The notes under the pieces: model-generated
What the model was told of the DNA's origin: nothing
Databases searched by the model: none
Seen by the model: only the letters and a program-made list of their open reading frames with translations
Shown: in pieces, positions 27,661 to 37,027 of the stretch
Layout of the letters: each line of letters opens with the position of its first letter
Numbering within the stretch: position 1 is the stretch's first letter
Source of the DNA: Neobacillus muris
Lineage (GTDB): Bacteria; Bacillota; Bacilli; Bacillales; Cytobacillaceae
Direction: 5' to 3'
NCBI RefSeq assembly: GCF_943193175.1
Contig: NZ_CALPDF010000012.1
Coordinates: 1 to 64,000 of the forward strand
Length of the DNA: 64,000 nucleotides
Program-made: the position numbers and the translations under genes

Positions 27661-28188
27661 TTGTTGAAAAAGGTAATGGAAGGTATTATGTTCAAACAAA
27701 ATAAAGGTTCCGAGCGTGATGAAAACAACAGGAACAATCAGTTGGCCGTTGCGTTCTAAAACCTGTGCGATAAACGGCTGCTTCACTAATCGAAGGCCTA
27801 AATAACAAAATAACCCGATTAATACTAAAAAGATCCCGATAATTAAAGCGATGTTCCATAGATTATTTTTTAAAAAAAGTGGAATATAAACACCTATATT
27901 ATCTGCGCCGCTTACAAAGGTGATGGCCGATGTTTTCATGAACCAGGCCAATCCAGTCAGTTTTTCTCTGCTCATTCGGTAAATGGATACTAGCGATTTA
28001 ATTCCTATAAAAATGGGAATTAATCCGAGTAAACCTATCCATCCTTTAGGAATGATCAATGCCCCAAAAGCCCCAATCACACTTAACAAAAGAAGGAGAA
28101 TAAATCCGGTATATTGTCCCGCCACGATAAAACGTTTATGTGCCGTTGACTCCGCTTGTGAGAACCAAGCTCCGATATATCTATCTAA
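27658..28188 (-). pseudogene. 5'-truncated CadD-family cadmium/cation resistance transporter
   Basis: The frame carries the C-terminal four-fifths of a CadD-like membrane protein: AHKRFIVAGQYTGF, several membrane helices and KTSAITFVSGADNIGVYIPLF. The usual N-terminal helix with the NIDD motif is missing. Upstream the homologous reading continues as IGAWFSQAEST and then meets TAA, which is the stop codon of doxX in the same frame. A GTG at 28125 gives a 155-aa product without the first helix. A deletion joining doxX to the middle of cadD is the simplest reading. Probably inactive. Confidence 0.7.
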
Positions 28189-28584
28189 TTAAGGGGAATA
28201 AAGGACAAAACCTCCAGGACCAGTAAGGGCCACGCCGAGGGTAACAGCAATTAAAATAAAGTTATATTCATATCCGCCTTCCGTCAGCCAAAAACCATGT
28301 TTGCCATGTACCGTGAAAATGGCGTCAATCATGATCACGATAATCAGAATGGCCCCTAACCAAGTAAGCACACCAGAAGCGAAAAGCAGGCCGCCGACCA
28401 GTTCAAATAATCCAGCTATAATCGCGAATGTTTTACCGCCAGTCTCTATGCCAATCGACCCCAAGTATTCGCCAAACTTAACAGGACCTGTTCCGCCGAA
28501 CCAGCCAAATAATTTTTGCGCTCCATGACCTACGAATGTCAGGCCAACAGCCAGCCGGATAATTAAAAGTCCTACATCAACCAT
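28189..28584 (-). CDS. DoxX-family membrane protein
   Basis: 131 residues, four membrane helices. The DoxX signature GLLIIRLAVGLTFVGHGAQK opens the protein, followed by GLFELVGGLLFASG and FWLTEGGYEYNFIL. The family is linked to thiol and redox homeostasis, but the role here is unknown. ATG 28584 is used because GAGGAGGG lies about 7 nt upstream. The last residues (FVLYSP) may come from the deletion junction with cadD, because the frame continues directly into cadD-like sequence after the stop codon. Confidence 0.8.
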   Translation of the reverse strand: MVDVGLLIIRLAVGLTFVGHGAQKLFGWFGGTGPVKFGEYLGSIGIETGGKTFAIIAGLFELVGGLLFASGVLTWLGAILIIVIMIDAIFTVHGKHGFWLTEGGYEYNFILIAVTLGVALTGPGGFVLYSP

Positions 28585-28628
28585 TTCTATCCCTCCTCTA
28601 AAGCGCACTTAAAAAACGCACACGGAAA

Positions 28629-28672
28629 AACAGCCAGAAGAGGTTCTCTTAAGAGACCCCATTCCAGCTGAA
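28629..28672 (-). terminator. terminator of the EmrAB-like operon
   Basis: On the minus strand the stem CAGCTGGAA.../...TTCTGGCTG with a central CTCTTAAGAG is followed by TTTTTCC. Confidence 0.8.
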
Positions 28673-28673
28673 T

Positions 28674-30515
28674 TTATTGCTGTTTTACAGCAGCCCTTTT
28701 GATGAAGAAGGCCAATAGCAGGGCTAAAGCTGCAATGCCAGTTGCAACAATAAAGGCATCATTGATCCCATCAATGGTAGCCTGCTGCACGGTTTTGCCG
28801 TAAATTAAATAAGTGGTAAGCTGGCTGCCGACTGTTCCCGGCAGGTGTGTTAAGGCGGACAGGCCTTGGCTGAGCTGAGAAAAGCTGCTTGCAATAAATG
28901 GATTGGAACTCGTGATTACACTTGTATACCCACCGTAATGTACCCCTTGCCTTGTTGTCATGACGGTAACAAGGAGCGCTGTCCCGATGCTGCCCGCAAC
29001 CTGCCTGGCTGTGTTGGACGCCGCCGTGCCATGGGAGCCAAGGTGACGGGGCAGCTGGTTAAGGCCTTCCGTCATAACGGTCATCATAATAAATGACATT
29101 CCAAACATCCTCATCACATATAGAAGCAGGATATGGCTATAGCTGGTGGTCATGGTTAGTCTGGTGAACTCCCATGTTGTGATTGTGGTAATGATGAGGC
29201 CGAACACTGCCAGCCATCGCGCACCAATTTTATCAAATAGGGCTCCAGAAATAGGCGACATAATTCCCATGACAATGGCACCTGGAAGCATTAATAGCCC
29301 TGACTCCAATGCCGTATACCCGCGAATATTTTGCAAATAGATTGGGAGTAATATCATTGCGCCAAACATGGCCATGTTGACAATCATGCTGATGATGGTG
29401 GTTAAAGTAAAAATATCATATTTAAATACACGCAAATCAAGCATGGGCTTATCAGTGGTTAACTCACGTATGACAAATAGCACTAAAGCAATTATTCCTA
29501 TGGATAAGGATAGGATGACTATTGAACTTGACCAGCCGTCATTGCCAGCTTCACTAAAGCCATATAACAAAAAGCCGAAGCCAATGGTTGAAAATAAAAA
29601 TCCTGGGAAATCAAATTTGGGGTTGGTCACTTTTGTGACATCCCTCATCCATAAAAAACTAAGGATTAAATCGAGCACCCCAATTGGAATGACAATGTCA
29701 AACAATAATCTCCAGGAATAGTGCCCAATCAGCCACCCGGATAGGGTTGGACCGATGGCAGGAGCAAAGATCATGACAATCCCCATAATTCCCATTGCCT
29801 TGCCTCGCTTTTCAGGCGGGAACAGGGCAAAAAACACCGTCATCAAAAGGGGCATGATAATTCCGGCACCGCAAGCCTGAATGACCCTGCCAAGCATCAG
29901 CATACTAAAGTTAGCTGATAAGGAACAAACAACCGAACCGGCAGTGAATAGAAAAATAGCTGTCAAGAATAGTTTTCTTGTTCCGAATTTTTCAATCAAA
30001 AACGCCGTGATCGGGATGGCGATGCCATTCACCAACATATAACCGGTGGAAAGCCACTGAACTGTATTCGCGGAGACACCCAAATCATTCATAATATGCG
30101 GGATGGCCACGTTCAACAAGGTTTGATTCAGGATGGCAACGAACGCGCCAAGCATGAGAGCGACTAAAACTTTGCCCGCACCTGAATCATCACCAGCGGT
30201 TTCTGGTGCATTCTGCTGTTGGGTTATGCTTTCATCCGTCTGAACATTCCCTTCCACAAATTCCAAGGCTGGTTCAGGAATGGGAGATCCCTTGAGCATG
30301 TCATTTACTTCATTCGATAAATCGTGCTGGGCCTGTTCGTCTTGGGTATTCTCGTTTAAAAGGGGCTGCTCAGACTTTTCATCCGTTATTTGAGAAATCG
30401 TGGTCTGTTCATTTATATCTTGCTGTGTTTTCTTCTTGGCTTTTGCCATCCTTAGATTGATAATGAGCAGCAACAGAATGCTTACAATTACATAAACCGT
30501 GATATACATGGTCAT
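28674..30515 (-). CDS. DHA2-family drug exporter with unusual N-terminal extension (EmrB-like)
   Basis: 613 residues. The C-terminal ~490 form a 14-helix EmrB/QacA exporter (LNQTLLNVAIPHIMNDLG in helix 1, IGPTLSGWLIGHYSW in helix 5). The first ~115 residues are extra: a hydrophobic helix (~5-22), a short basic stretch (RMAKAKKK) and a long Gln/Glu/Asp-rich linker. Ordinary family members begin near residue 110. It starts 8 nt after the stop of the membrane-fusion gene, so the two form a tripartite-like pump without the outer-membrane part. TAGGTGATAAA precedes the ATG. Confidence 0.85.
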   Translation of the reverse strand: MTMYITVYVIVSILLLLIINLRMAKAKKKTQQDINEQTTISQITDEKSEQPLLNENTQDEQAQHDLSNEVNDMLKGSPIPEPALEFVEGNVQTDESITQQQNAPETAGDDSGAGKVLVALMLGAFVAILNQTLLNVAIPHIMNDLGVSANTVQWLSTGYMLVNGIAIPITAFLIEKFGTRKLFLTAIFLFTAGSVVCSLSANFSMLMLGRVIQACGAGIIMPLLMTVFFALFPPEKRGKAMGIMGIVMIFAPAIGPTLSGWLIGHYSWRLLFDIVIPIGVLDLILSFLWMRDVTKVTNPKFDFPGFLFSTIGFGFLLYGFSEAGNDGWSSSIVILSLSIGIIALVLFVIRELTTDKPMLDLRVFKYDIFTLTTIISMIVNMAMFGAMILLPIYLQNIRGYTALESGLLMLPGAIVMGIMSPISGALFDKIGARWLAVFGLIITTITTWEFTRLTMTTSYSHILLLYVMRMFGMSFIMMTVMTEGLNQLPRHLGSHGTAASNTARQVAGSIGTALLVTVMTTRQGVHYGGYTSVITSSNPFIASSFSQLSQGLSALTHLPGTVGSQLTTYLIYGKTVQQATIDGINDAFIVATGIAALALLLAFFIKRAAVKQQ

Positions 30516-30523
30516 TTTATCAC

Positions 30524-31180
30524 CTACTTACGAATTCGCACGGTTACGTTCATGCCAGGAACTATGGCGATCCCATTATTGTCATCAATCGATATGGTTA
30601 TAGGGATGACTTGAGTGACTTTGGTGTAGTTTCCTGATGTATTCGAACTGCTGGGCAAGAGAGAAAAGGTACCTGCGGTTGCCAAGCCAATTTGTTCCAC
30701 TTTTCCTTTTAATGTGTTGTTAGGGAAGGCATCCACATAAATATCGACATCCTGCCCTGGATTGACTTCATTGATATCGGTTTCATCAATATTAGCTGTT
30801 ACCCATAAAGAATCTAAGTCATATACTTGAGCAAGCGGTGTTCCTGCAGCTACGAAAGAATTTGGAACGGCATTGGTTTGGACGATGGTTCCATCGGCAG
30901 GTGCGGTAATATCCATCGTGGCTGGCCTGCCTTCTGCGTCAGTCGTTGCAATTGTTCCAACTGCAGCATCCTTTGAAAATTTGTCACCAACATGGCCATT
31001 CCAGTCCGTTAATTTTCCATTTGCAGGTGCAGAGATGGTGACTTGCTGACCGGCAATTTGGGCGTTTTCCGTTGTCAAATAATTCATGTTTTGATTATAG
31101 TAGGCGTAAATTCCGAAACCTCCACCAACTAAAATTAGCAAAATAATGATATTTACTAATAATAAACGCTTTGTGCTCAT
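30524..31180 (-). CDS. HlyD/EmrA-type membrane fusion protein
   Basis: 218 residues. One N-terminal membrane helix (~6-26) is followed by a split biotinyl-lipoyl domain (VTISAPANGKLTDWNGHVGD ... GTIVQTNAVPNSFV) and beta-barrel parts (DIYVDAFPNNTLKGKVEQIG, then VPGMNVTVRIRK). The coiled-coil hairpin is very short, as in Gram-positive EmrA homologues. It probably works with the following exporter. GGGGGC lies upstream of the ATG. First gene of a two-gene operon. Confidence 0.85.
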   Translation of the reverse strand: MSTKRLLLVNIIILLILVGGGFGIYAYYNQNMNYLTTENAQIAGQQVTISAPANGKLTDWNGHVGDKFSKDAAVGTIATTDAEGRPATMDITAPADGTIVQTNAVPNSFVAAGTPLAQVYDLDSLWVTANIDETDINEVNPGQDVDIYVDAFPNNTLKGKVEQIGLATAGTFSLLPSSSNTSGNYTKVTQVIPITISIDDNNGIAIVPGMNVTVRIRK

Positions 31181-31403
31181 GCTTTTAAGCCCCCAATTTT
31201 CTTCATTGTTAACACACGCAATGGTTTAAGTATTTCCATATTTGTCATTCAAATGCATTTATATTGATAGAGAGCTTTTTGTTAACTCGTATTATCATAA
31301 TTTTTTCTTATGGCATTCAATTGAAATTTAGTCATTTCATTTATCATCCCTTTTATATATAGTGAAAGTACCAAATGGCAAAAAGAAGATGAGGTGTTAA
31401 AAT

Positions 31404-32171
31404 ATGGATAATAAAATCGATGTCCAAGAACAGTTTGGACGAAGCGCCCAATCCTATGTAGAAAGCAGCCTGCATAAAAAAGGAAAAGATTTGCAATTGT
31501 TACTGAGTCTTGCTCAGTTACATGGAACTGAACAAGTGTTAGACGTTGCTACCGGGGGAGGGCATACGGCAAATGCGTTTGCTCCCCATGTTGCAAACGT
31601 AACAGCAGTTGACCTGACGGAGGAAATGCTGTTGGCGGCAGAACGGTTTATTAGAGGGAATGGGTATGAAAATGTGGAATTTATCAGGGGAGATGCAGAG
31701 AAACTTCCATTTGCAAATCAGTCCTTTGATCTTGTCGCATGCAGGATTGCCCCACATCACTTTCCAAATGTGGAGTCTTTTGTTTCTGAAGTATTCCGTG
31801 TCTTAAAACCAAACGGGATGTTTCTTCTCGACGATAATGTCGCCCCGGAAGAGGACGAATTGGATCTTTTTTATAATCAAATTGAAAAACTAAGGGATTA
31901 CAGTCATTTTCGTGCTTGGAAAAAAACAGAATGGATCCGAATGCTGGAGTTAGCAGGCTTTACCATCCATCAGTTTCATCATTTTGAAAAAACGTTTCAA
32001 TTTGCCTCATGGTGCCAAAGGATGAGCCTTTCAAATGAGGTTCAACAGCATTTGGCAACGATCATCAAACAGGCTCCTCCAAAAGTGAAAGAAAAATTCC
32101 GCATCAGGATTGATGGGGAAGAAGTAGTGTCTTTTGCTGGCGAAGCCATGGTGCTGAGTGCAGCAAAATAA
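31404..32171 (+). CDS. class I SAM-dependent methyltransferase (UbiE/YcgJ-like)
   Basis: 255 residues. Motif I is VLDVATGGGHTANAFAP, the acidic loop is TAVDLTEEMLLAAE, and motif II-like stretches are GDAEKLPFANQSFDLVACRIAPHHF and RVLKPNGMFLLDD. The small-molecule substrate is unknown. GAGGTG precedes the ATG. Single gene with its own terminator. Confidence 0.82.
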   Translation: MDNKIDVQEQFGRSAQSYVESSLHKKGKDLQLLLSLAQLHGTEQVLDVATGGGHTANAFAPHVANVTAVDLTEEMLLAAERFIRGNGYENVEFIRGDAEKLPFANQSFDLVACRIAPHHFPNVESFVSEVFRVLKPNGMFLLDDNVAPEEDELDLFYNQIEKLRDYSHFRAWKKTEWIRMLELAGFTIHQFHHFEKTFQFASWCQRMSLSNEVQQHLATIIKQAPPKVKEKFRIRIDGEEVVSFAGEAMVLSAAK

Positions 32172-32192
32172 GAGAATTGTAGTCTGATAATA

Positions 32193-32226
32193 GGAAGATC
32201 ATCGGGAAGGATGGTCTTTTTTTTGT
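32193..32226. terminator. bidirectional terminator
   Basis: An 8-bp stem AGATCATC/GATGGTCT is followed by TTTTTTTT, between convergent genes. Confidence 0.8.
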
Positions 32227-32241
32227 TTGAAAATAGTTGTC

Positions 32242-33699
32242 TTATTTTGGAAATTTATTCACTTCGTAGGCAGCGCGTATGCCTGATTCAATCGCCCCTT
32301 GCATCCAGCCGTGTGTCAGTGTTGTGTGTTCACCTGCAAAGAACACTCTTCCTTCTGGCAAAGTAATATAAGGAAACAGCTCACTTTCCTGTCCCGGTTC
32401 AAAAGCTACGACAGCTCCAGTGGCGAAGGGATCATCGACCCAGCTATAGGAAGTCCCTGTAACAAACTCATAGTAAACTTGATCACCAAAGATTTCTGCC
32501 AAGTTTTTCAAGGCAAATTGAATGCGATACTCGTTCGATAATCCATTCCACGTCATGGCTTCGTCTGCCCAAGTATAACTTGCCAAAACAACGGCAGGCT
32601 GATTGGTGCCAATCCCCTGGCTGGGGTAAAATGTGAAGCGGATTGGCAAATCTGTAATCGATTTGCCCCCATACTGCCCAAACCGTTCCCAAAACCTGTT
32701 TTTAAATTCCAGCCCGACTTTGGTAGCTGCCATATAGTTGATTTCACGAATGGCTCTCCGCTTATAATATGAGAAGGAAGCGAAGGGTTCGATCGTTACA
32801 AATCGCAGCACGGAAAAGGGGATCGTTATAATCGCCACATCACTGGTAATCGTCGAATTTTGCGAGGATAGCAGATCAGCAGATTGAATGGTGACAAGAT
32901 GTTGAGATTGAGAAATTTTCAGCATTCTTTGGTTGAAATGAATATTTTCCTGCAGTTGTGGCAGAAATGCCTGCGGGAGCAAATCCATACCGCCGGTAAT
33001 TTCGTAATATCGATTGGTTGCGAAGCTCGAAACCTCGCGCAGCACTTCAAGAAAGGACATCCCCATATAGGCCTCGTAGTCAAGGAGGACTCCGATCATA
33101 TCAACCGCACCCTCCGAAAAGGTTGTGCCATATTGGTAATGGTAAGAGTTTAAAAAGGAACCAAGTGAATAGTCCTTAAATTCTCTTTCGACATAAGCCC
33201 AATTTAGGGAAGGGTCTTTGTTAATGAAATCAATAATGGGCTTTAACGCTCCATTGAACAGTTCTTCTGCGCTTTTGCCTCTTTCAAGCGGATGAACCGG
33301 AAAGCGCAGGATGGATGGATCATGTTCAAACCTATCAAGGCGGGTTTTGATGCCATTGACGTAAAGAATATCTGCAGGTGTCCGGTTAATAAAGCGATTT
33401 AGAGGCAATCCGAATTTTTTTACATATTCTAGGGTCAACACATGGGTGTCAGGTATTCTCATGGGGCCTGCATTTAAATAGAGCCCGTCGCTAAAAGGGG
33501 CACGTATCGTATAGATCCGGCCGCCAACCCTATTTTTTGCTTCCAGGACGGCAACGCTGTGGCCTGCTTCCTTCAACAATGAGGCCGCAACAAGTCCTGA
33601 TATTCCGGCACCTGCAATGGTAATCCTCTTGGGTACTTGCGTTTTATTCAACCCGTTTTGAATAATGCTGATCATTTGTTGAGTCGTTAAGGCAGGCAT
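32242..33699 (-). CDS. flavin amine/L-amino acid oxidase (YobN-like)
   Basis: 485 residues. FAD-binding dinucleotide fold [21 protein letters not shown] followed by the GR-rich loop [13 protein letters not shown], substrate domain in the middle and the C-terminal FAD motif [24 protein letters not shown]. It oxidises an amine or amino acid to imine and H2O2. It resembles B. subtilis YobN and snake-venom-type L-amino acid oxidases. No signal peptide, so cytosolic. GGGGCG lies upstream of the ATG. Confidence 0.83.
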   Translation of the reverse strand: MPALTTQQMISIIQNGLNKTQVPKRITIAGAGISGLVAASLLKEAGHSVAVLEAKNRVGGRIYTIRAPFSDGLYLNAGPMRIPDTHVLTLEYVKKFGLPLNRFINRTPADILYVNGIKTRLDRFEHDPSILRFPVHPLERGKSAEELFNGALKPIIDFINKDPSLNWAYVEREFKDYSLGSFLNSYHYQYGTTFSEGAVDMIGVLLDYEAYMGMSFLEVLREVSSFATNRYYEITGGMDLLPQAFLPQLQENIHFNQRMLKISQSQHLVTIQSADLLSSQNSTITSDVAIITIPFSVLRFVTIEPFASFSYYKRRAIREINYMAATKVGLEFKNRFWERFGQYGGKSITDLPIRFTFYPSQGIGTNQPAVVLASYTWADEAMTWNGLSNEYRIQFALKNLAEIFGDQVYYEFVTGTSYSWVDDPFATGAVVAFEPGQESELFPYITLPEGRVFFAGEHTTLTHGWMQGAIESGIRAAYEVNKFPK

Positions 33700-33823
33700 T
33701 TTATCGCCCCTATTGGAAAAGGTTAATAAATTGTATGCATGTCTATGGCTGCCTAAGCAAGAACGCCGGGCTTATATGAAAATGGTAAATTAGAACTGCG
33801 AAAAGAAATTTATAAAGGAACCG

Positions 33824-34126
33824 GATGAAAGCCTGTTTTTAGTAAAAAAGGAAAAAACGGTCATTCAATGCCAGGATGAAGGCCTGTTTTTTAGACGGAA
33901 AGAAGAAAATGGTCATTCAAACATGAGATGAAGGCCTGTTTTTAGAAAAAAGGAAAAAAACGGTCAATCAAGGCAGAGATGAACTCACGTTATTTAGAAG
34001 GAAAGGCCCAAGGCGCAAAAAAACCGGTGGAACCGTTAAGAAGTGTCGTCATGAAAGGCCCAAGGCGCCAAAAAGCCAGTGGGACCGGTAAAAAATGTCG
34101 TCATGAAGAAAACGGTCATTCATACC
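33824..34126. repeat. degenerate minisatellite with 51-52 bp period
   Basis: Units begin GATGAAGGCCTGTTTTTAGA at 33824, 33875, 33927 and (degenerate) 33978, each containing ACGGTCATTCAA-like sequence. The array then passes into two copies of a different unit (GAAAGGCCCAAGGCGC...TGTCGTCAT, starts 34001 and 34053, period 52). It ends in a last ACGGTCATTCA at 34112. Three families are interleaved with one constant period. No credible protein is encoded; the purine-rich strand is the plus strand. The remaining gap 33700-33823 shows nothing. Confidence 0.88.
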
Positions 34127-34141
34127 AAAGTAAAATGTTTG

Positions 34142-34477
34142 ATGGCGCAACCTTTAGGTGAAGGGCACGACAACACCATTTATGAGCTCTCTGGCAAGCT
34201 ATTGAGTCAAGAAGAATTGGCGGCTGCAGTTGGCACTGTATTGGGCAAAGAGGTACAGTTGCAGCAAGCAGATGATGATTCCTATGCTGACATCATGAAA
34301 GGCGCTGGCCTACCGGATTTCCTCATCTCCATGTTAGTTGAAATTCAAAAAGGGATTCGCGAAGGCACGTTAGAAGTGGAGAGCAATGATTTTGAAAAAC
34401 TTCTTGGACGTCCTGTTACACCAATCACAGAAGCACTGACTTCTATTGTTAACGGAATCTCTCAAACTAACGAATGA
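34142..34477 (+). pseudogene. 3' remnant of an NmrA/SDR-type NAD(P)-dependent quinone oxidoreductase
   Basis: About 110 residues matching only the C-terminal third of NmrA-like atypical short-chain dehydrogenases: GEGHDNTIYELSGKLLSQEELA, then DIMKGAGLPDFLISM and NDFEKLLGRPVTPITEAL. The Rossmann domain with the glycine-rich NAD(P) motif is missing. Immediately upstream lies the 51-52 bp minisatellite, so the 5' part was lost at the repeat boundary. No ribosome site precedes ATG 34142. A reading starting further up inside the repeats is an artefact. Confidence 0.7.
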
Positions 34478-34590
34478 TAGCAAAACAACAGCAAAGGGAA
34501 ATGATGAAATTTTTCTGCATGAATATAGGGTCTCTTTAGGAATCCCAATGGAAATGCTAGAGTGGCAGTAATTTATCATCTAATAAGTTC

Positions 34591-34627
34591 ATGGCCAAAT
34601 CTTATAAGGATTTGGCCATTATTTTTG
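34591..34627 (+). terminator. terminator
   Basis: An 11-bp stem ATGGCCAAATC/GATTTGGCCAT is followed by TATTTTTG. It may be the original terminator of the truncated oxidoreductase gene. Confidence 0.8.
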
Positions 34628-34659
34628 TCACTAGCCATGTTATCAAAATGTGATTATGA

Positions 34660-34671
34660 TGAAAATTTTCA
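34660..34671 (+). promoter_or_regulatory. palindrome upstream of ycnK, possible operator
   Basis: TGAAAATTTTCA is a perfect 12-bp palindrome inside a wider TGTGA...TCACA arrangement, about 95 bases before ycnK. It could be the copper-responsive operator of YcnK; this is inferred from position only. Confidence 0.35.
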
Positions 34672-34764
34672 CATAAAATTCACGTTTCTAACTTGATTAT
34701 AGTAATAAATTGGTCTATTGTATTCTTGTTGGATAAAGTTTCCTAGAAGAAGAGGCGAAATTAT

Positions 34765-35340
34765 ATGGGGCCAACTGAAAGGCAAAAACAAATATTATCC
34801 TGGTTAGCTGAAGAAGAAAAACTGAGCATAGCGGAAATCAGCAAGCGATTCAATGTTTCTGAAATGACCATCTACCGCGATATAAAACCGCTGCTGGAAG
34901 AAAAAAAGATTAATAAAACTTCAGGCGGGATTTCCTTAGTGAATATATCACAGGTTCCACCGCATTCATGTACATACTGTTTGAAAGACATCAATCATCG
35001 GCATCCTGTCCAAATCATTACCAAACAGGGCAAAGTAGAACAATTATGCTGCCCGCACTGCGGGTTATTAAGGTATAGCGATATCGAGAAACAGGTTTCC
35101 CAAATCATATGCCATGATTTTCTTCGCAATACGACGATCAGTGCAAAAATGGCGTATTTCCTATTAGATAGCGATTTTCAGTTGAATTGCTGCCAGCCGC
35201 AAGCCATAACTTTTGATTCATTAATTGATGCAGAACGTTTCCAAAAAGGATTTGGCGGCACCATCTGGCGATTCGATGAAGCAGTCAAAGAAGTTTCGAA
35301 AAGAATGAATGGGGATAGAAGCTGTGGCTGCCATGATTAG
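34765..35340 (+). CDS. ycnK: YcnK-type copper-responsive repressor (DeoR HTH plus NosL-like domain)
   Basis: 191 residues. The N-terminal DeoR-type winged helix (KLSIAEISKRFNVSEMTIYRDI) is fused to a NosL-like metal domain with CTYC (69-72) and CCPHC (95-99). The C-terminus ends CGCHD, adding more thiol ligands. In B. subtilis YcnK represses the copper uptake gene ycnJ when copper is sufficient. Here the same order ycnK-ycnJ-ycnI is found. GAAGAGGCG precedes the ATG. The stop overlaps the likely start of ycnJ. Confidence 0.88.
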   Translation: MGPTERQKQILSWLAEEEKLSIAEISKRFNVSEMTIYRDIKPLLEEKKINKTSGGISLVNISQVPPHSCTYCLKDINHRHPVQIITKQGKVEQLCCPHCGLLRYSDIEKQVSQIICHDFLRNTTISAKMAYFLLDSDFQLNCCQPQAITFDSLIDAERFQKGFGGTIWRFDEAVKEVSKRMNGDRSCGCHD

Positions 35341-37000
35341 AGGGGGGGCTGGAGTAAAATGGTTACATGTTCGATGCCTGTTCATGCTTATTATCTATCT
35401 TTTTCTATTGATTCACCCATCCAGTGCATCTGCCCATGCTTACATTATTAAATCTGCACCGGCTGAAAATGAAATACTGACCGAATCGCCGAAGAAGGTA
35501 ACGATTCAGTTTGATGAGACCATCCAGCCATCGTTCAATTCCATCGAAGTGTTTGATTCATCAGGAAAACAGGTGGACCAGAAGAATGGAAGGATAGATC
35601 CCAGCAACCCAGCTATTATTGAAAGTGACTTAAAGGAACATCTTCCGGATGGCACTTACCGTATCCAATGGAGGGTGGTATCCAGTGATGGTCATCCAGT
35701 TGAGGGAGTCATTCCCTTCCAAATTGGAAATGGCAGTGCCGTGGACCATTCTAGTTTAGAGCAGGAGGCAACAGGATATACCCCGGGATTAGACCTGGTC
35801 ATCATCCGTTGGCTTCAATACGTTAGTAATGCCTGTTTGGTGGGGATCCTGTTCTTTTCCCTGTTTGTGATGAATAAACCATTGGTTCAAGATGCAGTGG
35901 TTCGAAAAATTTTTAGAAAAAGGATGAAGCTTTCAGTCATTCTGCTATGTCTCAGTATCGTGCTTAGTCTGCCATTGCAGGCAACTATTGAATCAGGGCT
36001 GCCTTGGAGTAAGGTTCTTCAAATTCAAGTGTTAATGGACCTGTTATTGTACACTCGGTTTGGGGAAACATGGATTTTCATGATGATAGGTTTATTTTTT
36101 CTCATCCTATTTACCTATCTTTTGATAAAAAAATGGTATAAACCAGTATGGATTTGTATTTCGTTTATTCTGGGAATCGGTTTATTACTAGTGAAGGCGT
36201 TTAATAGTCATGCGGCCTCGACAACGAATTTATGGATCAGCATTCCCTTAGATTTTATCCATTTGCTTTCTGCTTCTATATGGATAGGAAGCTTACTCGT
36301 TCTCGTTTCCCTGATTCCACTATCAAGAAACATGGAAACGAAGCCGCTCTATTTAGAGTTAATCCGCAGGTTTTCTAAATGGGGAATCAGCTGTGTGCTC
36401 TTGTTAACCTTATCGGGCTTGATAGGGAGCTTTTCCTTTATTCCTAATCTTCATACGCTTCTATCCACAAATTATGGAAGAATGCTATCTGGGAAGGTTC
36501 TTCTGTTGGCAGCCATGATCGTGTTTGCTGCCATTAATTTTGTGAAAGGAAAACGGAACAGGGAAAGAGGATTAACAACCTCCTTATGGGGAGAGCTGCT
36601 GACAGGATTAGTCATTTTTATTTTATCTGTTTTATTAACCAATTTGCCTACTGCTATGGCATCTCCTGGACCTTATAAGGATACGAAAATCCTTCAGCCT
36701 GAAGGCAAAGTCACCCTGGAAGTGACGCCGAATGTGATGGGGAAAAATACATATGTTGTCTTGCTGCAAGACCCAAATGGCCAGCCTAAGAAGGAGATTG
36801 AGCAAGTGACTCTTACGTTTACATCACTAGAAATGGATATGGGAACCGATACTCAAATTATAAAACAAGCTAACGAAGGCAAATATGAATCAACAGGAAT
36901 GAATTTTAATATGGCAGGACGCTGGAACGTGCATGTCCATGTCCTGATGAAAGATTTAGAGACCCTTGATACAGACTTCAAGGTGTTTGTCGGCAATTAA
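35333..37000 (+). CDS. ycnJ: YcnJ-type copper import protein (CopC-CopD fusion)
   Basis: About 555 residues. A signal peptide ends in SASA, so the mature protein begins HAYIIKSAP, giving the N-terminal His of a CopC copper site. The CopC domain (~40-145) includes WRVVSSDGHPVEG. Then come about eight membrane helices of CopD type (~165-440) and a C-terminal extracytoplasmic YtkA-like domain. It is thought to bring copper into the cell. The exact start is uncertain: ATG 35333 overlaps the ycnK stop; ATG 35309 and 35384 are also in frame. Gene order supports copper acquisition. Confidence 0.87.
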   Translation: MIRGGAGVKWLHVRCLFMLIIYLFLLIHPSSASAHAYIIKSAPAENEILTESPKKVTIQFDETIQPSFNSIEVFDSSGKQVDQKNGRIDPSNPAIIESDLKEHLPDGTYRIQWRVVSSDGHPVEGVIPFQIGNGSAVDHSSLEQEATGYTPGLDLVIIRWLQYVSNACLVGILFFSLFVMNKPLVQDAVVRKIFRKRMKLSVILLCLSIVLSLPLQATIESGLPWSKVLQIQVLMDLLLYTRFGETWIFMMIGLFFLILFTYLLIKKWYKPVWICISFILGIGLLLVKAFNSHAASTTNLWISIPLDFIHLLSASIWIGSLLVLVSLIPLSRNMETKPLYLELIRRFSKWGISCVLLLTLSGLIGSFSFIPNLHTLLSTNYGRMLSGKVLLLAAMIVFAAINFVKGKRNRERGLTTSLWGELLTGLVIFILSVLLTNLPTAMASPGPYKDTKILQPEGKVTLEVTPNVMGKNTYVVLLQDPNGQPKKEIEQVTLTFTSLEMDMGTDTQIIKQANEGKYESTGMNFNMAGRWNVHVHVLMKDLETLDTDFKVFVGN

Positions 37001-37027
37001 TAGATGATAAAGAAGGAGAAATAAAAA

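Noticed and set aside
33979-34161. Small protein encoded in the minisatellite
   Set aside because: Its sequence is simply the 52-bp repeat in translation, with no ribosome site.
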